The notes below the pieces were generated by a model. That model was not told the origin of the DNA. It did not search any database and saw nothing but the letters and a program-made list of their open reading frames with translations. 64,000 bases of DNA, from assembly GCF_029889905.1 (NCBI RefSeq), contig NZ_JARANZ010000013.1, positions 23,223-87,222 on the forward strand. The letters run 5' to 3'. Positions 20,564 to 30,002 of the stretch are shown piece by piece (the first letter of the stretch is position 1; every line of letters begins with the position of its first letter). This DNA is from Chromohalobacter sp. 11-W. GTDB lineage: Bacteria; Pseudomonadota; Gammaproteobacteria; Pseudomonadales; Halomonadaceae. Position numbers and translations under genes: made by a program.

Positions 20564-21166
20564 ATGCAGTTTCATGAACGCGTTCTCCTTGAGAATCAGG
20601 CCTGGGTCGAATCAATGCTGAGCCGGGATCCCGACCACTTCGAGAGACTACAATCCGGTCAGTCCCCCGAAGCGTTCTGGATCGGCTGTTCCGATAGTCG
20701 CGTCCCGGCCGAACAACTGTGCAACGCCTCACCGGGAGATCTGTTCGTGCATCGCAACGTGGCCAACTTGGTGGCCACCGAAGACCCGACGTTTCTGAGT
20801 GCGCTGGAATACGCCATTTCCGTCTTGGGGGTACGCTATATCATCGTTTGTGGCCATGAAGGCTGTGGTGGCGTGGGGGCCGCCTGCTCGGGCGAATCGA
20901 CCGGCCTGGCATATGTCGATGCGCATCTGAAGCCTGTCGTGGCGCACTACGAAAGGGTGAAGAACGAGCTATCCAAGGCGCCCGACGAGGCCAACCGGGT
21001 CAACGACATGGTCAGGCGTCACGTCGCCGCACAGGCCGACCATCTGGCCGATTTGGATCTGGTACGCAACGCCGAGCAGCCGCCGCTGGTCGTCGGTCTG
21101 GTCTATAGCCTGGACCGTGGCGCACTGGAGCCGATCTGTGAGCGCACGCAAGCGGCGGTCGCCTGA
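20564..21166 (+). CDS. Beta-class carbonic anhydrase
   Basis: Interconverts CO2 and bicarbonate in the cytoplasm. A 200-residue beta-type enzyme: zinc ligands Cys42 (in GCSDSR), His98 and Cys101 (in CGHEGCGG), with the Asp44-Arg46 dyad that gates the active site. FVHRNVANLV is also typical. The ATG at 20564 is preferred because the protein then opens MQFHERVLLENQAW as homologues do. The gene is 96 bp ahead of the SulP transporter on the same strand, suggesting joint work in bicarbonate supply. Confidence 0.93.
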   Translation: MQFHERVLLENQAWVESMLSRDPDHFERLQSGQSPEAFWIGCSDSRVPAEQLCNASPGDLFVHRNVANLVATEDPTFLSALEYAISVLGVRYIIVCGHEGCGGVGAACSGESTGLAYVDAHLKPVVAHYERVKNELSKAPDEANRVNDMVRRHVAAQADHLADLDLVRNAEQPPLVVGLVYSLDRGALEPICERTQAAVA

Positions 21167-21262
21167 AGGCCACTGTGGCCAGCCGAGCCGCCCAATGCCC
21201 CGCTAACGAATTTTCAAAGTTCCGGCGTCTGGTCCTGCCAAGCGCCCTAACGAGTCTTTTCC

Positions 21263-22858
21263 ATGTCCAGCAACGCTTCGTTTTTCGATACCCGGTACCT
21301 GGGGCGCGACATACGCGCCGGCGTGGTCGTGTTCTTTGTCGCCATACCACTGTGTCTAGGCATCGCCATTGCCTCGGGCGCACCGCCGCTGGCGGGCCTG
21401 ATCACCGGCATGGTCGGGGGGCTTATCGTCGCTCTCGCCAGCGGCTCGCCGCTATCCGTGTCGGGGCCTGCCGCCGGCCTGACAGCCATCGTGCTCGGTA
21501 TAATTGAGCAATACGGCTATGGCGGCCTACTTTATGCGACCGTACTCGCCGGCCTGATTCAGCTCGGCCTCGGTTTTGCCCGCATGGGCATCATCGGTGC
21601 CTTCGTGCCTTCGGGCGTGATCAAGGGCATGCTGGCCGGTATTGGCTTGATCCTAATCGGCACCCAAGTACCGCTAGCCATCGGCCACGGGGCCGATACC
21701 GAGGCCGGCATCACCACGCCAGGACTGCTCGCCGATGGCTTCTCGCCGATGGCGCTGACCATCACGCTCGTCTGTCTGGCGATTCTGGCGTTCTTCGAGA
21801 CACCGCTGGCCAAGCGCTACCCTAAGCTGGCGATCGTACCACCGCCACTGTTGGCGGTAATCGTCGGTGTGCTTATGAGCTTGGCCATGCAGGCGTCTGG
21901 GGCTGGCTTCGCGTTATCACCCGAGCAGTACGTCAGCCTGCCCGATCTGGAAGGACCCGCCTCGCTGCTGGCGTCGCTGGAATCCCCGGATCTGAGCTAT
22001 TGGCTGGCGCCGGGCATCTACCTATCGGCCATCACCATTGCACTGGTCGCCAGCCTCGAGACGCTGCTCAGCGTCGAGGCCGTCGACGAAATGGACCCGA
22101 TGGGCCGCAAGTCATCGACGCATCGCGAGCTGTGTGCTCAGGGCATGGGCAATACGCTCTGTGGTCTGATCGGCGGCCTACCGATGACGGCGGTGGTCGT
22201 ACGTAGCTCAGCCAACGTCCAGGCCGGCGGTCGGACCCCTCTGGCCAGCTTCGTGCACGGCTTACTGCTGCTGGTGTCGGTGGCGTTCCTGGCCTTCGCG
22301 CTGGAGACGATACCGCTGTCCGCACTGGCCGCGATCCTACTGTTCACCGGCTATAAACTGACCAAGCCGGCGCTGATTGCCACGCAGTATCGCGCGGGTT
22401 GGCAACGGTTCATCCCATTCGTCGTGACCATCGTCGCGATCCTGGCTACTGATCTATTGATCGGCGTGCTGATGGGCATCGTGGTGGCACTGTACTTCCT
22501 GATCCGGGCTCACTATCGCTCAGCCATGTCGATGACTATGCAGGGCGATTTCGCGCTTCTGCGTTTCAACAGCGAGGTCTCGTTCCTCAATCGACAATCG
22601 CTGCGCCACTTCCTGTCGCGGGTACCGGACGACGGTCATCTGGTGGTCGACGCCTCGGCCACTCAATTCATCGATCCAGACATCCGCGAGGATCTCACAC
22701 ATTTCATCGGTGGAGCTCCCAAACGCGGCATCACGGTGGAACTGCGCGGCCTGGATCGTCATACGGCAACTTATACAGAGGCCCACAAGCGTCGAGCGGC
22801 CGAGCCCACATCGGCCCAAGATACCCACTGGGATGGCCATCAGGCCAAACCGACCTGA
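21263..22858 (+). CDS. SulP-family anion transporter, probably bicarbonate
   Basis: A 531-residue inner-membrane protein of the SulP/SLC26 family. The transmembrane part opens DIRAGVVVFFVAIPLCLGIAIASG and includes SVSGPAAGLTAIV, the anion-site region, and later LIGGLPMTAVVVRSSANVQAGG. The C-terminal 100 residues form a short STAS-like domain (DGHLVVDASATQFIDPDI). SulP proteins carry sulfate, bicarbonate or other anions; the gene next door is a carbonic anhydrase, which favours bicarbonate. That substrate is inferred from context. Confidence 0.9.
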   Translation: MSSNASFFDTRYLGRDIRAGVVVFFVAIPLCLGIAIASGAPPLAGLITGMVGGLIVALASGSPLSVSGPAAGLTAIVLGIIEQYGYGGLLYATVLAGLIQLGLGFARMGIIGAFVPSGVIKGMLAGIGLILIGTQVPLAIGHGADTEAGITTPGLLADGFSPMALTITLVCLAILAFFETPLAKRYPKLAIVPPPLLAVIVGVLMSLAMQASGAGFALSPEQYVSLPDLEGPASLLASLESPDLSYWLAPGIYLSAITIALVASLETLLSVEAVDEMDPMGRKSSTHRELCAQGMGNTLCGLIGGLPMTAVVVRSSANVQAGGRTPLASFVHGLLLLVSVAFLAFALETIPLSALAAILLFTGYKLTKPALIATQYRAGWQRFIPFVVTIVAILATDLLIGVLMGIVVALYFLIRAHYRSAMSMTMQGDFALLRFNSEVSFLNRQSLRHFLSRVPDDGHLVVDASATQFIDPDIREDLTHFIGGAPKRGITVELRGLDRHTATYTEAHKRRAAEPTSAQDTHWDGHQAKPT

Positions 22859-22904
22859 TCACCGCGCTACCGGGGCCCTTAACGCGATAATCGCTCAGGG
22901 CTAG

Positions 22905-23507
22905 CGCGAAAGCGCCACACTGTCTGGCAGCGGCTTCGGCGAACGCCCGACAGCGTGGCGCAACTATTGCCTGGCGTCTGCGGACCAGAGATACCGCGGA
23001 AGATGGCGTGGATGCCTTGCGGCGCTGGCTCACCAGATGCCTCCCACGCCGACAGAATCGGTAACAACCGGCCGGCGCTGATTTCCTCGTGAATCAGCCA
23101 GGTCGGAAACCACACGATGCCTTGGCCTTGCAAAGCAAGCCTCGAGCAGACTTTCCGCGTTATTGCTACGCAAGTTGCCCCGCAACTCCCTGGCACGGTA
23201 CTTGCGCGCCCCAGGATCGCGGAAATACCACGGCTGTTGGCCACATGTGCCCTTGTAGATCAAACAGTTGTGCTCCGACAATGCATCAGGGGTCGACGGC
23301 ACGCCCCAGCGTTCGAGATACCCCGGCGAGGCACACACCACGAAGTGCTGATGCACCAGTCGCCGCGCGACAAGACTAGAGTCGTTCAGGGCACCCACAC
23401 GCACCACGACATCTACGCCTTCCTTCACCGGATCGATGAAGGCATCGTTTGCCTGAGCAATACGCGGCGTCGGGCTAGTCAGGCCGAGGCTGCTGCCGCT
23501 GGATAGT
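22905..23507 (-). pseudogene. Frameshifted remnant of a LysR-type regulator (effector domain only)
   Basis: One frame (from about 23507 to 23180) reads NDAFIDPVKEGVDVVVRVG, LVHQHFVVCASPGYLERWG and HNCLIYKG, typical of a LysR effector-binding domain. The match then jumps frame to GIVWFPTWLIHEEISAGRLLPIL near 23130-23060, and a further shift would restore a PRYLWSADARQ-like end. The DNA-binding domain is missing altogether; the DUF3820 stop codon abuts the upstream end. At least two frame breaks plus loss of the 5-prime part make it inactive. Confidence 0.8.
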
Positions 23508-23509
23508 CG

Positions 23510-23716
23510 TCAACGCAGCGGCTCAAGCAGAGCATTGAGCCCGTTGTGGTCGACTTCGTGCATCAAGGCGAGTAGCCGCCCGATCTCGCCGTTGGGGAAG
23601 CCCTGCCGAGCGAACCAGGCAAGGTAGGGGCCCGGTAGGTCGGCGATCAGCCGGCCTTCATATTTGCCGAAGGGCATCTTGCGGGTGGTGAGCTGTTGCA
23701 GATCTTCAGGGTTCAT
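23510..23716 (-). CDS. DUF3820-family small protein
   Basis: A 68-residue protein, MNPEDLQQLTTRKMPFGKYEGR onward, matching DUF3820 (short proteins sometimes described as putative quorum-sensing-regulated factors and related to a C-terminal piece of exodeoxyribonuclease X). Conserved features are MPFGKYEGRLIADLPGPYLAWFARQGFP and the LxxLMHEVDHNGL end. The frame continues upstream to 23956 but that part is antisense to the BCCT leader. The start at 23716 agrees with family length. Function unknown. Confidence 0.82.
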   Translation of the reverse strand: MNPEDLQQLTTRKMPFGKYEGRLIADLPGPYLAWFARQGFPNGEIGRLLALMHEVDHNGLNALLEPLR

Positions 23717-23763
23717 GAAAGCGCTTCTCGCGTAACGGCTCGAAGTAATCATGCTAACGGATG

Positions 23764-23967
23764 TAACGATGCGCGTCGCCATGGCGCGCATGCCATGCGT
23801 CACACGCATACCCCCATTACCAGGCAACGTTTGAGCGTAGTGCACCGTGTGTCGGTAGAGTGGCAGGCCATGATATTGGCGCATAACGCCACACGATAAC
23901 GACAAACGGAGACTGGGTGATGCAAACATCGCTACGGCCCTTGGTTTTCTGGCCAACCTTCCTGGTG
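23764..23967 (+). repeat. Intact-side copy of the duplicated BCCT leader
   Basis: Partner of the copy at 20039-20247. It spans the leader of the BCCT gene and its first 16 codons. Conservation of the non-coding part suggests it contains the promoter and 5-prime untranslated region. Confidence 0.85.
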
Positions 23968-25470
23968 CTACTGGCGGCAGTGATCGCCAGCTACGTCAAT
24001 CTCGATGCCTTCCTGGCGGCGACCAGCGCGCTCAACGATGCCATTCTGGATAACTTTTCGTGGCTATTTAGCCTGGGCAGTCTGTACCTGCTGGTGTTGG
24101 CGGTTATCGTTTATTTCTCGCCGCTGGGTAAACTACGTATCGGCGGCGAGCAGGCAACGCCCATGCTGTCGCGGCTGCGTTGGTTTTCGATCACTTTGTG
24201 CACCACCCTAGCCGTGGGCGTGTTGTTCTGGACCACCGCCGAGCCGCTTTATCACTTCATGGGACCGCCCGAGTCACTAGGTCTGGAAGCCGGTTCCAGC
24301 GATGCCATGCTGTTCGCGATGTCGACCATGTTCCTGCACTGGTCGTTCACGCCCTATGCCATCTACGCCGTGCCGGCACTGATCTTCGCTCTGGCGTTCT
24401 ACAATCTGCGCCTGCGTTTCTCGATCTCCAGCATGCTGGAGCCGGTCTTCGGGCCCAAGGTCAAGCGCTTCGGCGGTTTGATCGACGCGGTCTCGCTCTA
24501 CGCGCTGGTCGCGGGCATGGCCTCGTCGCTTGGCACCGGCGCGCTGACGCTGGCCGGCGGCGCAGGGCAGTATCTGGGCGGCGAAGCCAGTCCACTGCGA
24601 CTGGGCGTGGTCATCGCGGTGATCGTGGTGACGTTCGTGATCTCGGCGGCTAGCGGCCTGCAGAAAGGCATCGCGCGCCTCTCGTCGTTGAATGCCGTAT
24701 TGCTCGCGATTCTCGGTGTTTTCATCTTCGTGGTGGGCCCGACGAGTTTCATGCTCTCGCTGGGCGTGGAGTCCTTCGGCGTCTATCTCGACGGCTTCTT
24801 CACCAAGAGCCTGTTCACCGGGGCCGCCGGCGAGGATCAGTGGCCACAATGGTGGTCGATCTTCTATTGGGCGGTATGGTTCGCCTGGGCACCCATGGCG
24901 GCCCTGTTCCTGGGCAAGATTTCACGCGGCTACACGGTACGCGAGTTCCTGCGGGTCAACCTGTTCTACCCAGCTCTTTTCGCCTCCGCTTGGGTCATCA
25001 TTTTCTCCGGCGCAGCGCTCTATTATCAGGCCCATACCGGTGTCGACCTGCATGCCATTCTCAGCGATCGCGGCGTCGAGAACGTGCTTTACGAGCTGTT
25101 CCGCCAGCTGCCGTTCTCGCAGGTGTGGATTCCGCTGCTGCTGTTCATCGCCTACATCTCCTACGTCACCGCAGCAGATTCGCAGACCGATGCCATCGGC
25201 AATCTTTGCACCCGTGGCCTGACCGCCGACTCGGATCTCAATACCGGCGTGTCGATGAAAATCTTGTGGGGCATCATCGTCGGCATCGTCTCCTGGGTCA
25301 TGGTCAGCTTCGTGGGGATCGACGGCATCAAAATGCTCTCCAATCTCGGCGGCCTGCCTGCGCTGATCATCGTGCTGCTCGCCACGGGCTCGCTATGGCG
25401 CTGGTTGAAACATCCCGAGCGCCTCGGGACACCGTCTCTCTCTTCTCACGCCTCCAAGGACGACGCATGA
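23920..25470 (+). CDS. BCCT-family transporter (betaine/choline/carnitine type)
   Basis: A 516-residue, twelve-helix inner-membrane symporter. BCCT signs are FWTTAEPLYHFMGPP and the long motif WWSIFYWAVWFAWAPMAALFLGKISRGYTVREF, which includes the conserved Trp-rich helix 8. The family imports quaternary ammonium or sulfonium osmolytes and relatives with Na+ or H+; the substrate here is not readable. The ATG at 23920 follows GGAG at 8 bases (a GTG codon lies just ahead). Its stop overlaps the hydrolase start by four bases (ATGA), so transport and hydrolysis are probably linked. Confidence 0.92.
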   Translation: MQTSLRPLVFWPTFLVLLAAVIASYVNLDAFLAATSALNDAILDNFSWLFSLGSLYLLVLAVIVYFSPLGKLRIGGEQATPMLSRLRWFSITLCTTLAVGVLFWTTAEPLYHFMGPPESLGLEAGSSDAMLFAMSTMFLHWSFTPYAIYAVPALIFALAFYNLRLRFSISSMLEPVFGPKVKRFGGLIDAVSLYALVAGMASSLGTGALTLAGGAGQYLGGEASPLRLGVVIAVIVVTFVISAASGLQKGIARLSSLNAVLLAILGVFIFVVGPTSFMLSLGVESFGVYLDGFFTKSLFTGAAGEDQWPQWWSIFYWAVWFAWAPMAALFLGKISRGYTVREFLRVNLFYPALFASAWVIIFSGAALYYQAHTGVDLHAILSDRGVENVLYELFRQLPFSQVWIPLLLFIAYISYVTAADSQTDAIGNLCTRGLTADSDLNTGVSMKILWGIIVGIVSWVMVSFVGIDGIKMLSNLGGLPALIIVLLATGSLWRWLKHPERLGTPSLSSHASKDDA

Positions 25471-27515
25471 ACATCAAGCACGACTTTCCACACCGCGTGC
25501 GCGAGATCGAGAACCAATGGATCATACTGGCCGACGGTACACGGTTGGCAGCCCGCATCTGGCTGCCTGAGAACGCCGAGTCGAAGCCGGTGCCGGCGAT
25601 CCTCGAGTATCTGCCCTATCGCAAGCGCGATGGTACGGCGGTGCGCGACGAGCTGACCCATCCCTATTTCGCCGGCCACGGTTATGCCTGCATTCGGGTC
25701 GATATGCGCGGCAACGGCGAGTCCGACGGGCTGATGGAGGACGAGTATGCTCTCCAGGAGCAACGTGATGCGCTGGAGGTGATCGACTGGATCGCCGGCC
25801 AGCCCTGGTGCGACGGCAAGCTCGGCATGATGGGCATCTCATGGGGCGGCTTCAACAGCCTGCAACTCGCCGCGCTGCGCCCCGAGCCGCTCAAGGCGAT
25901 CATCACGCTGTGCTCCACCGACGACCGCTATGCCGACGACATCCACTACAAGGGCGGCAACATGCTGCTGGAGAATCTCGGCTGGGCGGCGACCATGCTG
26001 AGCTTCTCCGCCGCCGTGCCCGACCCAGCGCTGGTCGGCGACAAATGGCGCGAAATGTGGAAATACCGCCTCGACAACATGCCGCTACTCGCCGAGCCGT
26101 GGCTCGAGCATCAGCATCGCGACGACTACTGGAAACACGGCTCGATCTGCGAGGGCTATCACCAAGCGCTAGGCGGCATCGAAGCGGCTGTCTACATGAT
26201 CAGCGGCTGGGCCGATTCCTACATCAACGCCATTCCGCGCATGATGGAGCACCTGTCGTGCCCGAAAAAGGCGCTGGTCGGCCCCTGGATGCACAAGTAT
26301 CCACATTGCGCGATTCCCGACCCGGCCATCGGTTTTTTGCAGGAGGCGCTGCGCTGGTGGGACTACTGGCTCAAGGATACCGACACCGGCATCATGGACG
26401 AGCCGCCTTGCACTTTTTATCTGCAGGACGGCGTGCCGCCGGCGCCCAAGTATCTCGAGCGCCCCGGGAAGTGGGTGCGAACCTCCGCCTGGCCAGCGCC
26501 CAGCGACGAGGTCGAGACGCAGTCCCTGGTACTCGGCGATTATGGTCTGGGGAGCAATGGCCGGTTGAGCAACGATCAGCAAATCGCCTCCCCGCTGACC
26601 ACAGGCTCGCTACAGGGCGAGTACATCCCACTATGGTTCGGCGCCGACTTTCCCCCCGATCAGCGTCGCGACGACGGCCTGTCGTTGACCTTCGACTCAG
26701 CGCCCTACATCGAAGGACTCGATATTCTCGGCCAACCGACGCTTGCAGTGTCGATCGCCAGCACCGAAGCGTGCGGTCAACTGCACGTGCGGCTGTGCGA
26801 CGTGGCCCCCAGCGGCGAAAGCGCGCTGATTACCTACGGCACGCTCAACCTCAACCTGCGTGACAACCCGGGCATGATCAATCCACCGGTGCCGGGCGAG
26901 CCGATGAACGTTCACGTGCCGCTGGATCTGATCGGCTACCGCCTGCCCCCGGGACACCGCCTGCGCATGGCGCTCTCCAGCGCCAGCTTCCCACTGGTAT
27001 GGTCACCTTCGAGGCGCGCCGACCTGACCCTTCAGTCGGGCATGCCGACGCTCGAGCTGCCATGTTCAAAAGCGGCTTACATCCCGATGCCGTTCGAAGC
27101 GCCGGAGAGTGCCACGCCGTGTCGCGTCGAAACGCTCCGCGGCGGTCAGCCCAAGCGCACCATCAGCGAGGACGTCGGCAGTGGCGAGGTGACCGTCACC
27201 GTCGAAGACGACATGGGCGACATTCGCTTCGAAGATCACGGTCTACGCGTCGAGCAGAAGGCCAAAGAGGTCTATACCAGCCACCCCAGCGATGCCACTC
27301 GCACCCGCGCCGATATCGAATGGGTCTACCGCGCCAGCCGGGGCGACGGCCAGAACACCCAAAGCGATCACTTCGCGGTCGAGGTGGTGAGCCGTTATCA
27401 CCTGCATTGCGACGCGCAGACCTTCTATCTCAACGCCGAGCAAATCGCCCATGAAGGCGAGACGTTGATCAGCGAGAAGCGATGGGAACGGAAGATTCCA
27501 CGTACGGCCCTCTAA
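25467..27515 (+). CDS. CocE/NonD-family hydrolase (X-Pro dipeptidyl-peptidase-like)
   Basis: A 682-residue alpha/beta hydrolase with an added C-terminal jelly-roll domain. The nucleophile is Ser125 in GISWGGF; the likely acid and base are in ISGWADSYINA and GPWMHKYPH. The N-terminal region LPYRKRDGT...FAGHGYACIRVDMRGNGESDG and the C-terminal LRMALSSASFPLVW support the CocE/NonD fold. Family members cleave esters or amides such as cocaine, acyl esters or X-Pro peptides. No signal peptide is visible, so it should act in the cytoplasm on what the coupled BCCT transporter imports. Confidence 0.9.
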   Translation: MNIKHDFPHRVREIENQWIILADGTRLAARIWLPENAESKPVPAILEYLPYRKRDGTAVRDELTHPYFAGHGYACIRVDMRGNGESDGLMEDEYALQEQRDALEVIDWIAGQPWCDGKLGMMGISWGGFNSLQLAALRPEPLKAIITLCSTDDRYADDIHYKGGNMLLENLGWAATMLSFSAAVPDPALVGDKWREMWKYRLDNMPLLAEPWLEHQHRDDYWKHGSICEGYHQALGGIEAAVYMISGWADSYINAIPRMMEHLSCPKKALVGPWMHKYPHCAIPDPAIGFLQEALRWWDYWLKDTDTGIMDEPPCTFYLQDGVPPAPKYLERPGKWVRTSAWPAPSDEVETQSLVLGDYGLGSNGRLSNDQQIASPLTTGSLQGEYIPLWFGADFPPDQRRDDGLSLTFDSAPYIEGLDILGQPTLAVSIASTEACGQLHVRLCDVAPSGESALITYGTLNLNLRDNPGMINPPVPGEPMNVHVPLDLIGYRLPPGHRLRMALSSASFPLVWSPSRRADLTLQSGMPTLELPCSKAAYIPMPFEAPESATPCRVETLRGGQPKRTISEDVGSGEVTVTVEDDMGDIRFEDHGLRVEQKAKEVYTSHPSDATRTRADIEWVYRASRGDGQNTQSDHFAVEVVSRYHLHCDAQTFYLNAEQIAHEGETLISEKRWERKIPRTAL

Positions 27516-27571
27516 CCGGCGGCGTGCATGTTATGCTCCGGGGCCGAGAGAACTCGGTTCCGGATGCTTTC

Positions 27572-28483
27572 ATGCCCACTCGCGATGCGCTTCCCCCCTT
27601 GGCTTGTCTGCGTGCCTTCGAGGCCGCCGCGCGACATGCCAGCTTCACGCAAGCCGGCAATGAACTCAGCCTGACCCAGAGCGCCGTCAGCCGTCAGATC
27701 AAGCGGCTCGAGGACGACCTGGGCCGGCCGTTGTTCGAGCGCCACTACGAAGGCTTGCGCCTGACACCCGCCGGCGAACATTATTTTCGCGTGGTGCAGC
27801 GCCTGCTGCGCGATTTACGCGATGAAACGGCGCGCCTGCGTCGTCGTGGGGATGACCGCCAGTTGACCTTGGCCTCCAGCCCCACCATCGCCTCGATCTG
27901 GCTGGCGCGGCAGCTTCCTGACTTCCAGCGCGCCCATCCGCATATCGAAATCCGTATCTTGACGGTGGAGGACCCACATCGTCTGGATCTTGCCGAGTTC
28001 GATTTGGGTATCTATTACCATGTTCCGCGTGAAGTCGATCCGCCCGGCCTCGGCGCCGAGGCGATCTTCGCTCACGAAGAGGTCGCCGCCGTGTGCAGTC
28101 CAGCCTATCTGGCTCGTCATGGCGACATCCGCGATGCCGATGACCTGCTCGCTCGACACACGCTGATGGTCGTCGAAGATCATTATCACGACTGGCTGAC
28201 CTGGGAAGGCTGGTACCAGGCCCAGGGCCTGACCTGGCACGCCCCGGAACACAGTCTGCGTGCCAACAGCTTCCAATTGCTGATGAATGCCACCCTGGCC
28301 GGGCAAGGCGTCACTCTGGGCTGGAAACGCCTACTCGAGGCGGACCTGGCGCAGCGCAACCTGGTGCAGGCGCTCCCGCATACGCTGCCCAGCCGAGGGT
28401 GCCTGTCACTGCTCACCCCGCAACATCGCCACCTGACCGAGCCCATGCGCGCATTTCGAGCCTGGGTACTGAACACCGCTTGA
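27572..28483 (+). CDS. LysR-family transcriptional regulator (GcvA-like)
   Basis: A 303-residue LysR regulator: winged helix-turn-helix ACLRAFEAAARHASFTQAGNELSLTQSAVSRQIKRLE in the first 65 residues, then a periplasmic-binding-like effector domain (LTLASSPTIASIWLARQLPDFQ, GQGVTLGWKRLLEADL). The pattern DALPPLACLRAFEAAARH is close to GcvA-type members. It sits 56 bp after the hydrolase on the same strand and is the obvious candidate regulator of the BCCT-hydrolase operon. The start is uncertain; 27533 is an alternative. Confidence 0.88.
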   Translation: MPTRDALPPLACLRAFEAAARHASFTQAGNELSLTQSAVSRQIKRLEDDLGRPLFERHYEGLRLTPAGEHYFRVVQRLLRDLRDETARLRRRGDDRQLTLASSPTIASIWLARQLPDFQRAHPHIEIRILTVEDPHRLDLAEFDLGIYYHVPREVDPPGLGAEAIFAHEEVAAVCSPAYLARHGDIRDADDLLARHTLMVVEDHYHDWLTWEGWYQAQGLTWHAPEHSLRANSFQLLMNATLAGQGVTLGWKRLLEADLAQRNLVQALPHTLPSRGCLSLLTPQHRHLTEPMRAFRAWVLNTA

Positions 28484-28592
28484 GAAGTGCCTGCGCTATA
28501 CGCCTAAAGTGGCAAGCCTGGTTCATATCCGGTAAGCTGCACGCCCGCTGCCCGCCTACTCTGGCCCACTTCGCAGCCACCGAGACGACTTC

Positions 28593-29960
28593 ATGAGCTT
28601 TACCTCCTTGGGGCTTTCCGCTCCGATTCTGGATGCCGTGGCCGAGCAAGGCTACGAGACACCCTCACCGATTCAAGCCAAGGCGATCCCCGCCGTTCTC
28701 GAGGGACGCGACGTGATGGCTGCCGCCCAGACCGGCACCGGCAAGACCGCCGGATTCACGCTGCCGATCCTCCAGCGCCTCTCTACCGGCACGCGCGCGC
28801 CCGCCAAGCAGGTGCGCGCGCTGATTCTCACGCCGACCCGCGAGTTGGCTGCCCAGATCGGCGCCAATATCGAGGCATACGGCAAACACCTGCCGCTACG
28901 CAGCGCAGTGGTCTTCGGCGGCGTAAAGGTCAACCCGCAGATCGCCAAGCTACGCGGCGGGGTCGATATCCTGGTGGCAACGCCGGGCCGACTACTGGAT
29001 CTGTATAGCCAGAAGGCCGTCAGCTTCGATGCGCTGGAAGTGCTGGTGATGGACGAAGCCGACCGCATGCTCGACATGGGCTTCATCCACGATATCCGTC
29101 GGATCCTCAAGACACTGCCCGCCAAACGTCAAAATCTGATGTTCTCGGCGACCTTCTCGCAGGAAATCCGCACGCTCGCCAAGGGCATGGTCAACGACCC
29201 GGTGGAAATCTCGGTCACGCCGCGCAACACCACCGCCGAGACAGTCACGCAGTGGATCCATCCGGTCGACAAGACCCGCAAGCCGGCACTGCTCACGCAC
29301 CTGATCCACGAGAATCAGTGGCAGCAAGTACTGGTCTTCATGCGTACCAAGCATGGCGCCAACCGCCTGAGTCGCCAGCTCGAAGACGCCGGCATCGAGG
29401 CAGCCGCCATTCACGGCAACAAGAGCCAGAATGCGCGCACCAAGGCACTCGACGGCTTCAAGAGCGGCGATATTCGTGTGCTGGTGGCGACCGATATCGC
29501 CGCGCGCGGCCTCGACATCGACCAGCTCCCGCAAGTGGTCAACTTCGAGCTACCCAATGTCGCCGAGGACTACGTCCACCGTATCGGACGTACCGGGCGT
29601 GCAGGCGCCAGCGGCCACGCGGTATCACTGGTCAGCCCCGAGGAAGGCAAGGAACTCGCGGGTATCGAGCGACTGACCCGCCAGACGCTGGAACGCCAGA
29701 CCATCGCCGGCTTTGAACCCAGCGAAGCACTCGTCAGCGGCCAGGGCACCAGCCCGCCGCGCGGTGGTAGTGGTGGGGGCCAGCGTAACGGTAGCGGCAA
29801 CGGCCAACGTCGTAGTGGCAACTCAGGCGGCAATGACGCACGCAGCAGCGACTCACGCAATCAAAATGCCTCACGCAACCGCAATGATGGCGGCGAAAAC
29901 CGCCCACGCCGTCGTCGCGGCGGACGGGGTCGCGGTAACGGCACCCAAGGCGGGGCATAA
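28593..29960 (+). CDS. rhlE: DEAD-box ATP-dependent RNA helicase, RhlE type
   Basis: A 455-residue RNA helicase for ribosome assembly and RNA turnover. Motifs in order: [14 protein letters not shown] (Q motif), AQTGTGKT (I), PTRELAAQ (Ia), [13 protein letters not shown] (II), MFSATF (III), [12 protein letters not shown] (IV), [12 protein letters not shown] (V) and [10 protein letters not shown] (VI). The first 370 residues are the two RecA domains. The last 80 are a low-complexity Gly/Asn/Arg/Ser tail typical of RhlE and likely to bind RNA. The ATG follows GAGACG. The gene is monocistronic. Confidence 0.94.
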   Translation: MSFTSLGLSAPILDAVAEQGYETPSPIQAKAIPAVLEGRDVMAAAQTGTGKTAGFTLPILQRLSTGTRAPAKQVRALILTPTRELAAQIGANIEAYGKHLPLRSAVVFGGVKVNPQIAKLRGGVDILVATPGRLLDLYSQKAVSFDALEVLVMDEADRMLDMGFIHDIRRILKTLPAKRQNLMFSATFSQEIRTLAKGMVNDPVEISVTPRNTTAETVTQWIHPVDKTRKPALLTHLIHENQWQQVLVFMRTKHGANRLSRQLEDAGIEAAAIHGNKSQNARTKALDGFKSGDIRVLVATDIAARGLDIDQLPQVVNFELPNVAEDYVHRIGRTGRAGASGHAVSLVSPEEGKELAGIERLTRQTLERQTIAGFEPSEALVSGQGTSPPRGGSGGGQRNGSGNGQRRSGNSGGNDARSSDSRNQNASRNRNDGGENRPRRRRGGRGRGNGTQGGA

Positions 29961-30002
29961 GTCACGTCAATCGTGAGTCGTGGCGCTATCGTCGCCAACG
30001 GC

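Noticed and set aside
24840..25466. Upstream extension of the CocE/NonD frame by about 209 codons
   Set aside because: The stretch overlaps the BCCT gene and is its shadow; the ATG at 25467 with ATGA overlap begins the conserved protein.
25808..26863. 351-codon open frame inside the CocE/NonD gene
   Set aside because: Arginine-rich shifted-frame translation typical of GC-rich shadows.
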